64,000 nucleotides of DNA from contig NZ_CAMYOM010000005.1 of NCBI RefSeq assembly GCF_947260015.1, positions 62,001-126,000 of the forward strand, in the 5' to 3' direction. Position numbers and translations under genes: made by a program. A model generated the notes under the pieces. It saw nothing but the letters and a program-made list of their open reading frames with translations, ran no database searches and was not told the origin of the DNA. This document shows positions 18,436-27,618 of the stretch, one piece after another (within the stretch, counting starts at the first letter, position 1; the number at the start of each line of letters is the position of its first letter). The DNA comes from an uncultured Eudoraea sp. GTDB taxonomy: Bacteria > Bacteroidota > Bacteroidia > Flavobacteriales > Flavobacteriaceae.

Positions 18436-18930
18436 ATGATCTGTAAAATCAGGATAATCCTGGATACTCAAGAAGACATCTTTAGGGACATAGAGATAGA
18501 ACACTATGCTACACTGGAAGATTTTCACAATACAATTACTCAGGCCTTTGGTTTTTTAGGAAATGAGATGGCCTCTTTTTACACCTGCGATGAGTTGTGG
18601 AAACAGGATGAAGAAATTCCTCTTTTTGACACTAGTGAAAATGGTTCCAATGTTCGCTTAATGAACGAGATATCATTAGAGGATATTCTGACCGAAGAAA
18701 CTCCTAAGCTCATTTATGTATATGATTTTTTAATTATGTGGACATTTTTTGTTGAATTGGCTGATGTAGTTGAAAAAGAAGATGGGAAGCATTATCCCAA
18801 TGTTTTATTCAGCTTTGGTGAACTGCCTGAAGCTCCTCCGGAAAAGAAATTTGAATCAGATCCATCATTTGATTTTGATGAACCTCTGGAAAACTATGAT
18901 GATATGGATTTTGATGAAAATTGGAATTAA
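18436..18930 (+). CDS. pRiA4b ORF-3-like protein (IS1096 passenger TnpR family domain)
   Basis: A 164-residue acidic cytoplasmic protein. The first 110 residues show the conserved layout of the plasmid pRiA4b ORF-3 / IS1096 passenger domain: ICKIRIILDTQEDIFRDIEI, a YATLEDFHNTITQAFGF helix and a DELWKQDEEIP segment. The tail is a run of Asp, Glu and Phe ending DDMDFDENWN. The domain is named after transposon and plasmid passengers, but no transposase, terminal repeat or composition change is seen here, so it appears to be a resident chromosomal gene. It starts 28 bases after ctaA; a TAACTTTG at 18405-18412 overlapping the ctaA stop may act as its -7 box. Function unknown. Confidence 0.8.
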   Translation: MICKIRIILDTQEDIFRDIEIEHYATLEDFHNTITQAFGFLGNEMASFYTCDELWKQDEEIPLFDTSENGSNVRLMNEISLEDILTEETPKLIYVYDFLIMWTFFVELADVVEKEDGKHYPNVLFSFGELPEAPPEKKFESDPSFDFDEPLENYDDMDFDENWN

Positions 18931-19037
18931 TATCCTTTGACTTAAATAACAAAAGCAGATGTTTATCATATAGCTGCCTAATCTCGATCCCAAATTATAT
19001 ATTGAATAAACTAAAAAACTAATCCCCAAGTTTTTCT

Positions 19038-20096
19038 ATGATCAATCTCTATGCCACCCAAATTGAAGGTGTATCACTGCATCGTATTGGAAATAAAAGT
19101 AAAGCAGAACCAGTATTTCTCTCTAAAGAGCCTTTTATCCCTAACAACGAAACAAATGGTTTATTAAAAGAATATTTCTTAAAGCCCTTTCGAGAAAAAG
19201 AGGAAAATTATTATCGTCTTACGCATGAGATCGATATGGAATTTAATGAAGTGTATAAGCTTGTCTCTGAAATTTTTGAAAAACCGGAGCGGTCTCATGA
19301 GATATCACTTAATCTGACTAAATATTTATATGATCAATCTAATCATCCTCATATAAAAAGTGGTGAGATATATATTGCGTATCTAACAGATATCCTTCTG
19401 GATAATGAGAAAACGGATGCGATCGGGATCTTTAAAAGCGAAATAAAACAGGATTTTTTACAGTTCTCAGAAAATGGAACCAATCTCGATTTAATTGTTC
19501 AACAGGGAATCAATATCAACAAACTGGATAAAGGCTGCCTGATATTCAATGTAAATAAATCTGACGGTTATAAGGTATTATCAATTGACAGCAATAGGTA
19601 TGATACGAAATATTGGTTAGAGAGTTTTCTTGGGGTAGATGCCCTGGCAGACGATAATTTTTACACCAAAAACTATCTGAAATTTTGTCAAAACTTTGCA
19701 AAAGATGTTGTGCTGCCTGCAGAAGACAAAAAACAGGAAGTTATGTTTATGAACAGGGCTGTTAATCATTTTGCAAAAAATGATGCTTTCGAGGAAGGAA
19801 ATTTCCTGAATGAAGTAATGGAGAATCCGGATTTGATCCCTGAATTTAGGCACTATAAAAACGAGAAAGGGCCAAAATACAGTATTGAAGATGTTTCCAG
19901 TTTTGATATTGCCAATAAAGCTGTCTCTGATACCCGTAAAAAAATAAAAAATGTTATTAATCTGGATACCAATATTCAGATTAAAATGGATTTTATTAAT
20001 CCTGAATCAGCAGAAAAATTTGTGGAAAAGGGATGGGATGAGGAACGCCAAATGTATTACTACCTTATATACTTTAATAACGAACAGAAAACATAA
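19038..20096 (+). CDS. Nucleoid-associated protein, NdpA/YejK (NA37) family
   Basis: A 352-residue cytoplasmic protein with the NA37 family layout: an N-terminal HRIGNKSKAEPVFLS stretch, a central IAYLTDILLDNEKTDAIGIFKSE strand region and a C-terminal EEDVSSF / IQIKMDF domain. The E. coli relative YejK binds nucleoid DNA and topoisomerases. Here the annotation rests on overall family pattern, without an active-site motif to confirm it. The gene converges with the following minus-strand gene; only three bases separate the two stop codons, leaving no room for a terminator between them. Confidence 0.82.
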   Translation: MINLYATQIEGVSLHRIGNKSKAEPVFLSKEPFIPNNETNGLLKEYFLKPFREKEENYYRLTHEIDMEFNEVYKLVSEIFEKPERSHEISLNLTKYLYDQSNHPHIKSGEIYIAYLTDILLDNEKTDAIGIFKSEIKQDFLQFSENGTNLDLIVQQGININKLDKGCLIFNVNKSDGYKVLSIDSNRYDTKYWLESFLGVDALADDNFYTKNYLKFCQNFAKDVVLPAEDKKQEVMFMNRAVNHFAKNDAFEEGNFLNEVMENPDLIPEFRHYKNEKGPKYSIEDVSSFDIANKAVSDTRKKIKNVINLDTNIQIKMDFINPESAEKFVEKGWDEERQMYYYLIYFNNEQKT

Positions 20097-20099
20097 TGT

Positions 20100-21185
20100 T
20101 TATTGAATCTTGATTTTCTTCTCAATAATTTGCTTCATACTCACATCCTGGTAATTACGCTTTACAAAATCGAGAGCAAGATCCAATAATTGCCCCATGG
20201 TTTTACATTTCTTAAAATTAACGTCTAAAGTAAGATCATAAATCTGCTTTCTTAAAGATTCAATGTTTTCCGGAAGTGAGATATTATCCAATTTACAGAT
20301 ATTGACCAATCTATTTATTCGATCGCCGGAACTGATAATCCTCTTGGCGACAATAGAGCGCTCTTCAATCTTATATTGATCAACAGAGTCTCGCTGTAGT
20401 TTCTTTTGAACCATTTGAACCATTATATAGTTCTCCTTAAAAAACTGCGGGCGGTATACTTTGAGTTTACCTTCAAAACTCTGCTGATCAAAATCAATAG
20501 CCCTTATCTTATAAATCACGTGATCAAAATCATGCATGGGAACAATTACATAATTATAAGATCTCATATCCCCTAAAAGCCTGATCATACATCGTTCATT
20601 AAATTTTACAAACTCCTTTGCAAGCTGAGCTTTTTCAGATTCTGAACAATTAGGTAACATGTTTTTAATAAATACATCCCCGGGAATTCCGGCAATATGC
20701 TCCTCTATCAGGGTATCCTTATGTACAAGAAAATTTAAGTGATAAGGCGATAACAGATGCTCCAATTCCAGGCCGTAAATACGGGATGCATCCGTTTTTT
20801 TAATATAGAAATACAAAAAGTTATCATTAAGAATATTCCTGACCTTGATACGGAAGGGTTTGGAATTACCAAAAGTGCAATAATCAACAGCATCAATATT
20901 CAAATATTGAAATATCCTATCACTGCCATCAGAATGTAAAATAGAATATACCTGTTTTAAACTTTGATCAATCTCAAGTCTTTCACTATCAGAATAATAA
21001 ACTCTAACCCATAACGTATCATTGCCATCATCATCATACACCACAACCGAACCCGCGAAACGCAATAAGTCCTCATAAAAAATCGGTATTTCAATTTTTC
21101 TGCTATACTGGTCTAAATAAGCATCCAACTTTGGGCTTACGGGATAGGCGGGTTTCTTCTTCGACATTAATCGCTCTCCGGACAT
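20100..21185 (-). CDS. Unannotated conserved protein with motif order of an APH-like kinase fold
   Basis: A 361-residue protein that I do not recognise by name. In order it shows: a strand with paired lysines (FYIKKTD, about 117-123) and a following ELEHLL helix (about 140-145), a hinge-like EEHIAGIPGD (161-170), LLGDMRSYNYVI (203-214) resembling a catalytic loop (GD-x4-N), and RAIDFDQQSF (228-237) resembling the metal-binding DFD. That order is what aminoglycoside phosphotransferase and HipA/PI4K-like kinases have. The usual His before GD is Leu. This is pattern inference, not a database result. The C-terminal 100 residues are helical and basic. ATG 21167 (MSKKKPAYP, preceded by GGAGAGCGATTA) is an alternative start. 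It stands alone, converging on the NdpA gene. Confidence 0.65.
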   Translation of the reverse strand: MSGERLMSKKKPAYPVSPKLDAYLDQYSRKIEIPIFYEDLLRFAGSVVVYDDDGNDTLWVRVYYSDSERLEIDQSLKQVYSILHSDGSDRIFQYLNIDAVDYCTFGNSKPFRIKVRNILNDNFLYFYIKKTDASRIYGLELEHLLSPYHLNFLVHKDTLIEEHIAGIPGDVFIKNMLPNCSESEKAQLAKEFVKFNERCMIRLLGDMRSYNYVIVPMHDFDHVIYKIRAIDFDQQSFEGKLKVYRPQFFKENYIMVQMVQKKLQRDSVDQYKIEERSIVAKRIISSGDRINRLVNICKLDNISLPENIESLRKQIYDLTLDVNFKKCKTMGQLLDLALDFVKRNYQDVSMKQIIEKKIKIQ

Positions 21186-21273
21186 ATGTTAAATTTTAAT
21201 TTAGTTGCTTCTGTAACAAAATAACGATTTCTTCGTCAAGTATACTAGACACAACCCAAAAACTCCATCTAAT

Positions 21274-22176
21274 TTGGAAACTATTCTAACAGTAAGCAAT
21301 CTTACAAAGAAATTCGGCTATCTTACCGCAGTTCAGGATTTATCTTTTTCTATTGAAAAAGGCAACGTTTATGGTATTCTGGGGCCCAACGGAAGTGGAA
21401 AATCAACTACCCTCGGAATCGTTTTAAATGTGGTCAATAGTACAAACGGAAGTTTTTCCTGGTTTGATGGAAATACCTCAACCCATGAAGCGTTGAAAAA
21501 GGTGGGCGCAATAATAGAGCGGCCTAACTTCTACCCTTATATGACCGCCATTCAAAATTTAAAATTGGTCTGTAAAATTAAAGAAGTTTCTGTAGAAAAA
21601 ATAAAAGACAAATTGGAACTTGTAGGGTTATGGGAAAGGAAGGACAGCAAGTTCAGGACATACTCACTTGGGATGAAACAGCGACTTGCAATTGCTTCTG
21701 CTTTGTTAAATGATCCTGAAATTCTCATTTTAGATGAACCAACCAACGGTTTGGATCCTCAGGGAATTCATCAAATTCGCGAAATCATAAAGGAAATTGC
21801 CTCACAGGGCACTACTATTCTTTTGGCGTCGCATTTGTTGGACGAAGTTGAGAAAGTATGTAGTCATGTGGTCATTCTAAGAAAAGGTAAAAAACTTTAT
21901 TCTGGTAGCGTGGACGGTATGTTAGCCAGTTTTGGATTCTTTGAACTTAAAACTGATAACAACGAGGTGTTGATTAATTTTCTGGAGGAACATCCAGATT
22001 TTAGTCAAATTAAAACGGAGAACGGACTTATTACGGCCGTTCTAAATAAGGAGATGAATGCCCGCGAATTGAATAATACTCTGTTTAAAAAAGGTATTGT
22101 CCTCTCGCATTTGGTCAAAAGAAGAGAAAGCCTGGAAGAACAGTTCCTAACACTAACTGAAAATCAATCGATTTAA
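21274..22176 (+). CDS. ABC transporter ATP-binding protein
   Basis: A 300-residue ATPase of the ABC-2 type systems (NatA/CcmA-like). Walker A is GPNGSGKST, the signature is YSLGMKQRLAIA, Walker B is ILILDEPTNGLDP and the switch histidine lies in LLASHLLDEV. A C-terminal extension of about 80 residues (after the SGSVDGML segment) is typical of this subgroup. The start codon is a TTG (21274); no ATG occurs between it and Walker A, and the domain begins at once, so the TTG is well supported. The permease gene follows after 19 bases. The substrate cannot be inferred. Confidence 0.92.
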   Translation: METILTVSNLTKKFGYLTAVQDLSFSIEKGNVYGILGPNGSGKSTTLGIVLNVVNSTNGSFSWFDGNTSTHEALKKVGAIIERPNFYPYMTAIQNLKLVCKIKEVSVEKIKDKLELVGLWERKDSKFRTYSLGMKQRLAIASALLNDPEILILDEPTNGLDPQGIHQIREIIKEIASQGTTILLASHLLDEVEKVCSHVVILRKGKKLYSGSVDGMLASFGFFELKTDNNEVLINFLEEHPDFSQIKTENGLITAVLNKEMNARELNNTLFKKGIVLSHLVKRRESLEEQFLTLTENQSI

Positions 22177-22195
22177 AATCTCCAATCAAAAAATA

Positions 22196-23029
22196 ATGAA
22201 AAGGTTATTACAGATAGAATTTATAAAACTTTGGAACAATAGGGCCAGCAGGGCTCTTATCCTATCTTATTTTGTACTTCTTACTTCAATAGCATTGGTC
22301 GCGGCCATAAAATTCGATATAGGCCCTGTTAAGTTTCATTTGGCAGAACAGGGGATTTTTAATTTTCCCTATATCTGGCATTTCAATACGTTTATTACCG
22401 CTTTTTTTAAACTTTTCTTAGCCATAGTCATAGTGTCAATGATGGCAAATGAATATAGCAATAAAACGATAAAACAGAACCTAATTGATGGGCTTTCCAA
22501 AAAGGAATTTATTCTTTCGAAATTCCTTACCGTTATTTCATTTGCCCTGATTTCCACAGTATTTGTTTTTGTAGTTTCAATGATATTGGGACTTATTTAT
22601 TCAGATTATAATGAAATCTCCATCATTTTTTCTGACTTGGAGTTCCTTCTTGCATTTTTTATAAAACTAGTTGGATTCTTTTCATTCTGTTTATTTCTGG
22701 GAATACTTGTAAAGCGATCGGCATTTGCATTGGGTTTTCTAGTTCTATGGCAGGTTTTCGAAGGATTTGTAAGGGGGATGATGCGTTGGCAGTTGTTTGA
22801 TGGTGAAACTACCGATGCCATAATGGCCTTTTTCCCTTTGAATTCTATGTGGAATCTGATAAAAGAACCTTTTTCCAGACTGGGCGCTGTTCAGACAGTT
22901 GCCGATCAAATTGGTGAAGAACTTGCACTGGACTATCATGTTCAATTCTATGAGATTCTTATAGTCATAGGTTGGACTGCCATTTTTATCTATTTATCGT
23001 ATGCTTTACTAAAAAAGAGAGATTTGTAG
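22196..23029 (+). CDS. ABC-2 type transporter permease
   Basis: A 277-residue inner-membrane protein with six hydrophobic segments, starting with a basic amphipathic helix (MKRLLQIEFIKLWNNRASR) typical of ABC-2 permeases, then NEYSNKTIKQNLIDGLSKKEFILSK, the loop that contacts the ATPase in this family. It pairs with the ATPase gene just upstream. The long periplasmic loop of exporters such as CcmB is absent. Substrate unknown. The following T9SS gene starts 26 bases later but is probably a separate functional unit. Confidence 0.87.
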   Translation: MKRLLQIEFIKLWNNRASRALILSYFVLLTSIALVAAIKFDIGPVKFHLAEQGIFNFPYIWHFNTFITAFFKLFLAIVIVSMMANEYSNKTIKQNLIDGLSKKEFILSKFLTVISFALISTVFVFVVSMILGLIYSDYNEISIIFSDLEFLLAFFIKLVGFFSFCLFLGILVKRSAFALGFLVLWQVFEGFVRGMMRWQLFDGETTDAIMAFFPLNSMWNLIKEPFSRLGAVQTVADQIGEELALDYHVQFYEILIVIGWTAIFIYLSYALLKKRDL

Positions 23030-23055
23030 TATCTTGTGGTGTTTGAAAGAACACT

Positions 23056-25755
23056 ATGAAAAAGATCGGAACATTATTGCTCCTTCTGATTCTTTGCCCC
23101 TTTTTTGTCTCAGGCCAGGGCGAAGCATCCAATTGGTATTTTGGAAATGAAGCTGGGTTAAGGTTTAATAATGACGGCAGCGTTACTGCACTTAAAAATG
23201 GTAAACTCAATACCTTTGAAGGTTGTGCAGCTATTTCTGACACTTTCGGTAACCTACTTTTCTATACTGATGGGATTACTGTTTACGACCAAACGAATGA
23301 AATAATGCAAAATGGTGAGGGCTTGTACGGCGACTCTTCAAGTACACAGTCTGCCCTCATAATTCCCAAGCCCCAGGACCCCAATCTGTTTTTTATATTT
23401 ACTGTTGATACTACTATCTTCGAAACGGATCCCGATTTTGGATTAAATTATTCGGTTGTCGATATTTCTTTGAACAATGGTATGGGAGCCGTAATTCAGA
23501 AAAATGTTAATTTACTAAGAGACTGTTCTGAAAAAATATCCGCAGTTTTAAAAGACTGCTCAGACAATTCAATATGGCTACTTACACTTGCATCAGCAGA
23601 TGGAGGATTGGGAAGGTTAAATACATATTACGCCTATGAAGTGAATGCGACAGGTGTAGTAAACACGCCAGTTAAAACAACTTTCGATGATTTAATGGTG
23701 AATGATTCACGGGGCTATTTAAAACTCTCTGCAGATGGTACTAAAATGGCTAGTGCTAATGTATTGAGCGGACTCTATATTTATGATTTTGATGCTGCAA
23801 CAGGCACTCTTTCTAATCAACAAAGAATTACGGTACGTACATCCAATCAATTTGCTTACGGGGTAGAATTTTCTCCAAATAGTAATTTTCTTTATGTACA
23901 TACTTCAAATAATATTTTGGAGGAATCCGGCCATTTATCTCAACTGCTGCAGTATGACCTAACAGCGGTTGACATTTCTGCTTCAGAACTACGATTAGAT
24001 TCAAGGCCAATATTTCGTGGGGCACTGCAATTGGCAAATAATGGTAAAATTTACAGAACAATCGCAGAAAATTATAATCTGGGTACTTCATATCTAGGAG
24101 CCATTAATAATCCTAATGAAAAAGGAACTGCCTCTAATTATGAACACAATGCTGTGTTTTTGGAAGGGAATGCTACTCAGGGATTACCTCCGTTTATTCA
24201 GTCATTTTTTGGTAAAATACAATTGGTTCTAAACAATGATGGAACGAGAAGCAGTACCCTAACAAAATGCACAGGTGAAACTTTAAGACTGGAAGCCGAA
24301 GAAAATCCCGGAGCAATCTATACCTGGTTAAAAAATGGAGTCCCAATTGTTGTCCCTACCGGTTATTATTTGGAAATAGGAAATGTAGACATTGATGATT
24401 CCGGGCGTTACAGTGTGGAAATTACACCATCCAATCCTTCGGCTTGCCCAATTCTCGGTGAAGCTTTAGTAAATATCCTTCCTGTTCCAGACCCAGTACT
24501 TTCTATAACTCAATGTGATCTTGATATTGCTAACTCAACTGATGGCATCACGACAATAAATTTAGAAGAGTTAAACAATGATCCTGAAATAATATTTTAT
24601 TTCTATGAAAGTATTTCGAACCGCGATAATGACATAAGAATTCCTGATACAAGCGGATATCAAAACACTTCAGTTTTTAACCAAACACTGTATTACAAAG
24701 CGGTAAATATTGCGGGATGTACATACTCAGGAGAAATCCAACTCGAAATATCACCAGTTGATATTGAGGCAAGTCCATATGGTCCATTTTACAGTTGCGA
24801 TGAGATTCCAAATGACGAGATTCTCTTAGGCAGCTTTGACCTGGAAGCTATAGCCGCTAATTATACAAATGAAGAAATTCGGTTTTTTCAAACAAGAGAG
24901 GATTTGGCTTTAGAACAAAATGAAATAGACAATCTTTACATTTCCGAAACGTCCACCATCTATGGCCTGCGGGAAAGTTCCGGACAGTGTTTAGGGGTGG
25001 ATGCTATAGAATTTGTGGTTACTGAATCTCCCAAACTATTCCTGGAAGAGAATTATATAAAATGTGAAGGCACCCAGCTTTTTATTAATGGCCCTGAGGG
25101 TTTTGATTCTTACAGATGGTTCCTCCAAATAAATGACAGGGAAGAACTTATATCTGAAAAGCCAGAGGTTAATATAACAGAAGCAGGGGATTATATACTT
25201 GAAACAACTTTTATTTATGATATTGGAGGTGCGGAAATACGCTGTGAAAATAGCAAAAAATTCACGGTAATTTCCTCGGGTAAGCCAATAATTCAGAATG
25301 TCAATATTACTGATTTTTCAAATAATAATTCGGTGGAGATTGAAGTGTCAGGAGAAGGTATTTATGAATATTCACTTGACGGGACTAACTATCAACCAGA
25401 GAATGTTTTTAACAATGTTGAACCGGGTTTTTTAACGCTGACAGTGAGGGACACTAATGGTTGTGGAGAAGTGTTACAAGACCTGTCCGTTATGGGTTAT
25501 CCCAAATTTTTTACTCCTAACGGGGATGGAGTCAATGATTACTGGCAAGTTACAGGAATAAATGAACAGTTTCAACCTGCTGCCATGATCGCTATTTTTG
25601 ATCGTTATGGAAAATTGGTTACACAAATCAGTCCCGAACAAAAAGGATGGAATGGCACATCAAGATCTAACATACTACCCGCCTCTGATTATTGGTTTAA
25701 GCTAAAACTGGAAGACGGCAGAGAAATTAAGGGCCACTTTACCCTAAAAAGGTAA
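23056..25755 (+). CDS. T9SS type B cargo protein with Ig-like domain (gliding-motility C-terminal domain)
   Basis: An 899-residue secreted protein. It has a signal peptide (MKKIGTLLLLLILCPFFVSGQG), an N-terminal half of about 380 residues with repeated blade-like strands (GNLLFYTDGITVYDQ, DGTKMASANVLSGLYIYDFD) suggesting a beta-propeller, an Ig-like unit (about 410-475, DDSGRYSVEI), further beta domains, and the C-terminal type B sorting domain: PKFFTPNGDGVNDYWQV, IFDRYGKLV, GWNG, PASDYWF, GHFTLKR. That ending directs export through the type IX system and attachment or release at the cell surface. Such proteins are often large adhesins of gliding bacteria; no enzymatic site is visible. It is followed by a second protein with the same ending. 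Confidence 0.92.
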   Translation: MKKIGTLLLLLILCPFFVSGQGEASNWYFGNEAGLRFNNDGSVTALKNGKLNTFEGCAAISDTFGNLLFYTDGITVYDQTNEIMQNGEGLYGDSSSTQSALIIPKPQDPNLFFIFTVDTTIFETDPDFGLNYSVVDISLNNGMGAVIQKNVNLLRDCSEKISAVLKDCSDNSIWLLTLASADGGLGRLNTYYAYEVNATGVVNTPVKTTFDDLMVNDSRGYLKLSADGTKMASANVLSGLYIYDFDAATGTLSNQQRITVRTSNQFAYGVEFSPNSNFLYVHTSNNILEESGHLSQLLQYDLTAVDISASELRLDSRPIFRGALQLANNGKIYRTIAENYNLGTSYLGAINNPNEKGTASNYEHNAVFLEGNATQGLPPFIQSFFGKIQLVLNNDGTRSSTLTKCTGETLRLEAEENPGAIYTWLKNGVPIVVPTGYYLEIGNVDIDDSGRYSVEITPSNPSACPILGEALVNILPVPDPVLSITQCDLDIANSTDGITTINLEELNNDPEIIFYFYESISNRDNDIRIPDTSGYQNTSVFNQTLYYKAVNIAGCTYSGEIQLEISPVDIEASPYGPFYSCDEIPNDEILLGSFDLEAIAANYTNEEIRFFQTREDLALEQNEIDNLYISETSTIYGLRESSGQCLGVDAIEFVVTESPKLFLEENYIKCEGTQLFINGPEGFDSYRWFLQINDREELISEKPEVNITEAGDYILETTFIYDIGGAEIRCENSKKFTVISSGKPIIQNVNITDFSNNNSVEIEVSGEGIYEYSLDGTNYQPENVFNNVEPGFLTLTVRDTNGCGEVLQDLSVMGYPKFFTPNGDGVNDYWQVTGINEQFQPAAMIAIFDRYGKLVTQISPEQKGWNGTSRSNILPASDYWFKLKLEDGREIKGHFTLKR

Positions 25756-25805
25756 AGAAAAAGTAATCATAAAATATTATTGATATTGAATATAGCAAGT
25801 ACAAA

Positions 25806-27560
25806 TTGGGAATAGGTAAGAATAATACAGTCTTTTTTATATTTCTATGCTGGTCATTTTTTTTATCGGCACAGGAATGTAATTCTCCTGTGTTGACATT
25901 TCCAGTTAACGGAACAACAGATGTGCCTGTCAATTCCACTATTACCTGGAATGCCGTAGTAGGAGTCCCTGGTTATATTATATCTATAGGAACAACTCTG
26001 GGTGGAGTGGATATTGTAAATCAGACCAATGTGGGAGCTGCCCTTTCTTACACTCCTCCATTAGGTTTCCCCGAGAATACTCAGATATATGTCACCATAA
26101 CCCTTTTCTTTTTTGACCCGGCGATTCCCGATGTCATGTGCCCAAGTTCAACTTTTCGGACTGAGGATGTGACCAGCCCACCCCCATGTAGAACAATGAC
26201 GAGCCCTGCTGATGGTGCAATAAATGTAAACATAGGATCAAATATTTCATGGAATTATTCGCCCACAGCTACCGGCTATCGAATTTCTATGAGTACGGTC
26301 TCTGGTACGGGTAATATTGTAAATGATCAGGACGTAGGTAATGTCCTGTTATATAATCCAATTCTGGACTTGCCACCAAGTACGCAGATATTTGTTCAAA
26401 TAACGCCATACAATGAGAATGGAGATTTGTCTCCCTGCCTGGAACAAAGTTTTACTACGGGCGCCGTGGCTGTCCTCCCCGGCTGTGCAACCCTTATTAG
26501 TCCCTTAAATGGTGAAATAAATGTGCCACTTACCCCTTTGATAGAATGGACAGCAGTGGCAGGAGCTGCCGGATATAAAGTGACTATAGGAAGTTCGCCC
26601 TTTACAACAGAAGTACTGGACAATGTGGTTTTCTCAACTAATTCTACTTTTGTGATAAACTTTGAGCCCAATCGCACATTTTTTATAACAATAATACCAT
26701 TTAACGCTGCAGGGGAAGCTATTGGTTGCATCACAGAATCTTTCTCAACCATAATTGGGTGCGGGCCCTATTTTGATTCAGTTACAGGGGAACTAATCAT
26801 CATAAATCCCGAAATATCTTTTCCCGACATTATTTCTTTTTGTCAGGATGAACTTCCTTTTTTAGTATCCTCAACAGATGCAGCGGAAGGATTCAGGTGG
26901 TTTCAGATAGATGAATTTGGGAATGAAACACTGATCTCAGATACGTCTGATGTTTCCCTTGTGGAGACAGGTGAGTACCGTTATGAAGCCTACAATACTG
27001 TTTTACAGGCAAGTGGTACTGTAGAATGCCCCACATCCAAATTTTTTAATGTGGTATCTTCGGAAATAGCAACGATTAATTCTGTGAATATAACCGAACA
27101 AGGAGAGGACATAAGAATTACGGTAGATGCCAGTGGTATTGGTGACTATGAATATGCATTGAATGACACAAACGGACCTTATCAGGACAGTAATGTTTTT
27201 AATACTGGTCCGGCTGGTTCATACACAGTATACGTTAGAGATAAAAATGGGTGCGGAATTGCGCAAGAACTATTAGAACAGGATTTGACGCTGGAAGGGT
27301 TTCCTAAATTTTTTACACCCAATGGTGATGGGGTTAATGACTTCTGGCAGTTTATTCCAACCTCTTTGACCGGAGAAATGAACATAGGTGTAATCTACAT
27401 TTTTGATAGATATGGGATTTTATTAACCCAGATTATGCCCACTTCGAAGGGATGGGATGGCACATTTAATGGACAACCACTACCCGCCTCCAGTTATTGG
27501 TTTAATGCAAGGGATAACTTAAATAACGAAATCAGGGGATTTTTTGCCTTAAAAAGGTAA
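25806..27560 (+). CDS. T9SS type B cargo protein with three Fn3-like repeats
   Basis: A 584-residue secreted protein with a signal peptide (VFFIFLCWSFFLSAQ), three repeats of about 95 residues each opening with a cysteine and a P-x-N/D-G-x-x-(N/D)-V turn (CNSPVLTFPVNGTTDVP, CRTMTSPADGAINVN, CATLISPLNGEINVP) that look like fibronectin type III or Ig folds, then a beta domain and the type B sorting domain (PKFFTPNGDGVNDFWQF ... IFDRYGILL ... GWDG ... FFALKR). There is no ATG at the N-terminus: the frame offers TTG 25806 or the rare ATT 25785 before the first stop upstream. TTG is used here. Its C-terminal half is paralogous to that of the previous gene. Probably a surface adhesin-like protein. 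Confidence 0.88.
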   Translation: MGIGKNNTVFFIFLCWSFFLSAQECNSPVLTFPVNGTTDVPVNSTITWNAVVGVPGYIISIGTTLGGVDIVNQTNVGAALSYTPPLGFPENTQIYVTITLFFFDPAIPDVMCPSSTFRTEDVTSPPPCRTMTSPADGAINVNIGSNISWNYSPTATGYRISMSTVSGTGNIVNDQDVGNVLLYNPILDLPPSTQIFVQITPYNENGDLSPCLEQSFTTGAVAVLPGCATLISPLNGEINVPLTPLIEWTAVAGAAGYKVTIGSSPFTTEVLDNVVFSTNSTFVINFEPNRTFFITIIPFNAAGEAIGCITESFSTIIGCGPYFDSVTGELIIINPEISFPDIISFCQDELPFLVSSTDAAEGFRWFQIDEFGNETLISDTSDVSLVETGEYRYEAYNTVLQASGTVECPTSKFFNVVSSEIATINSVNITEQGEDIRITVDASGIGDYEYALNDTNGPYQDSNVFNTGPAGSYTVYVRDKNGCGIAQELLEQDLTLEGFPKFFTPNGDGVNDFWQFIPTSLTGEMNIGVIYIFDRYGILLTQIMPTSKGWDGTFNGQPLPASSYWFNARDNLNNEIRGFFALKR

Positions 27561-27606
27561 AACATACATAACAAATACCCTTCTAAGAATAATATTTACC
27601 CTTTTG

Positions 27607-27614
27607 TAACTTTG
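27607..27614 (+). promoter_or_regulatory. Candidate -7 box (TAACTTTG) just before uvrB
   Basis: TAACTTTG lies only 4 bases before the uvrB ATG. If used, transcription would start at or just inside the first codons, making the message leaderless or pointing to a different start. No TTTG is found at the right distance upstream, so the match may be chance. Confidence 0.25.
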
Positions 27615-27618
27615 CTAA

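Noticed and set aside
18436-18930. Insertion sequence suggested by the IS1096 passenger domain name
   Set aside because: No transposase, inverted terminal repeats or target-site duplication are visible.
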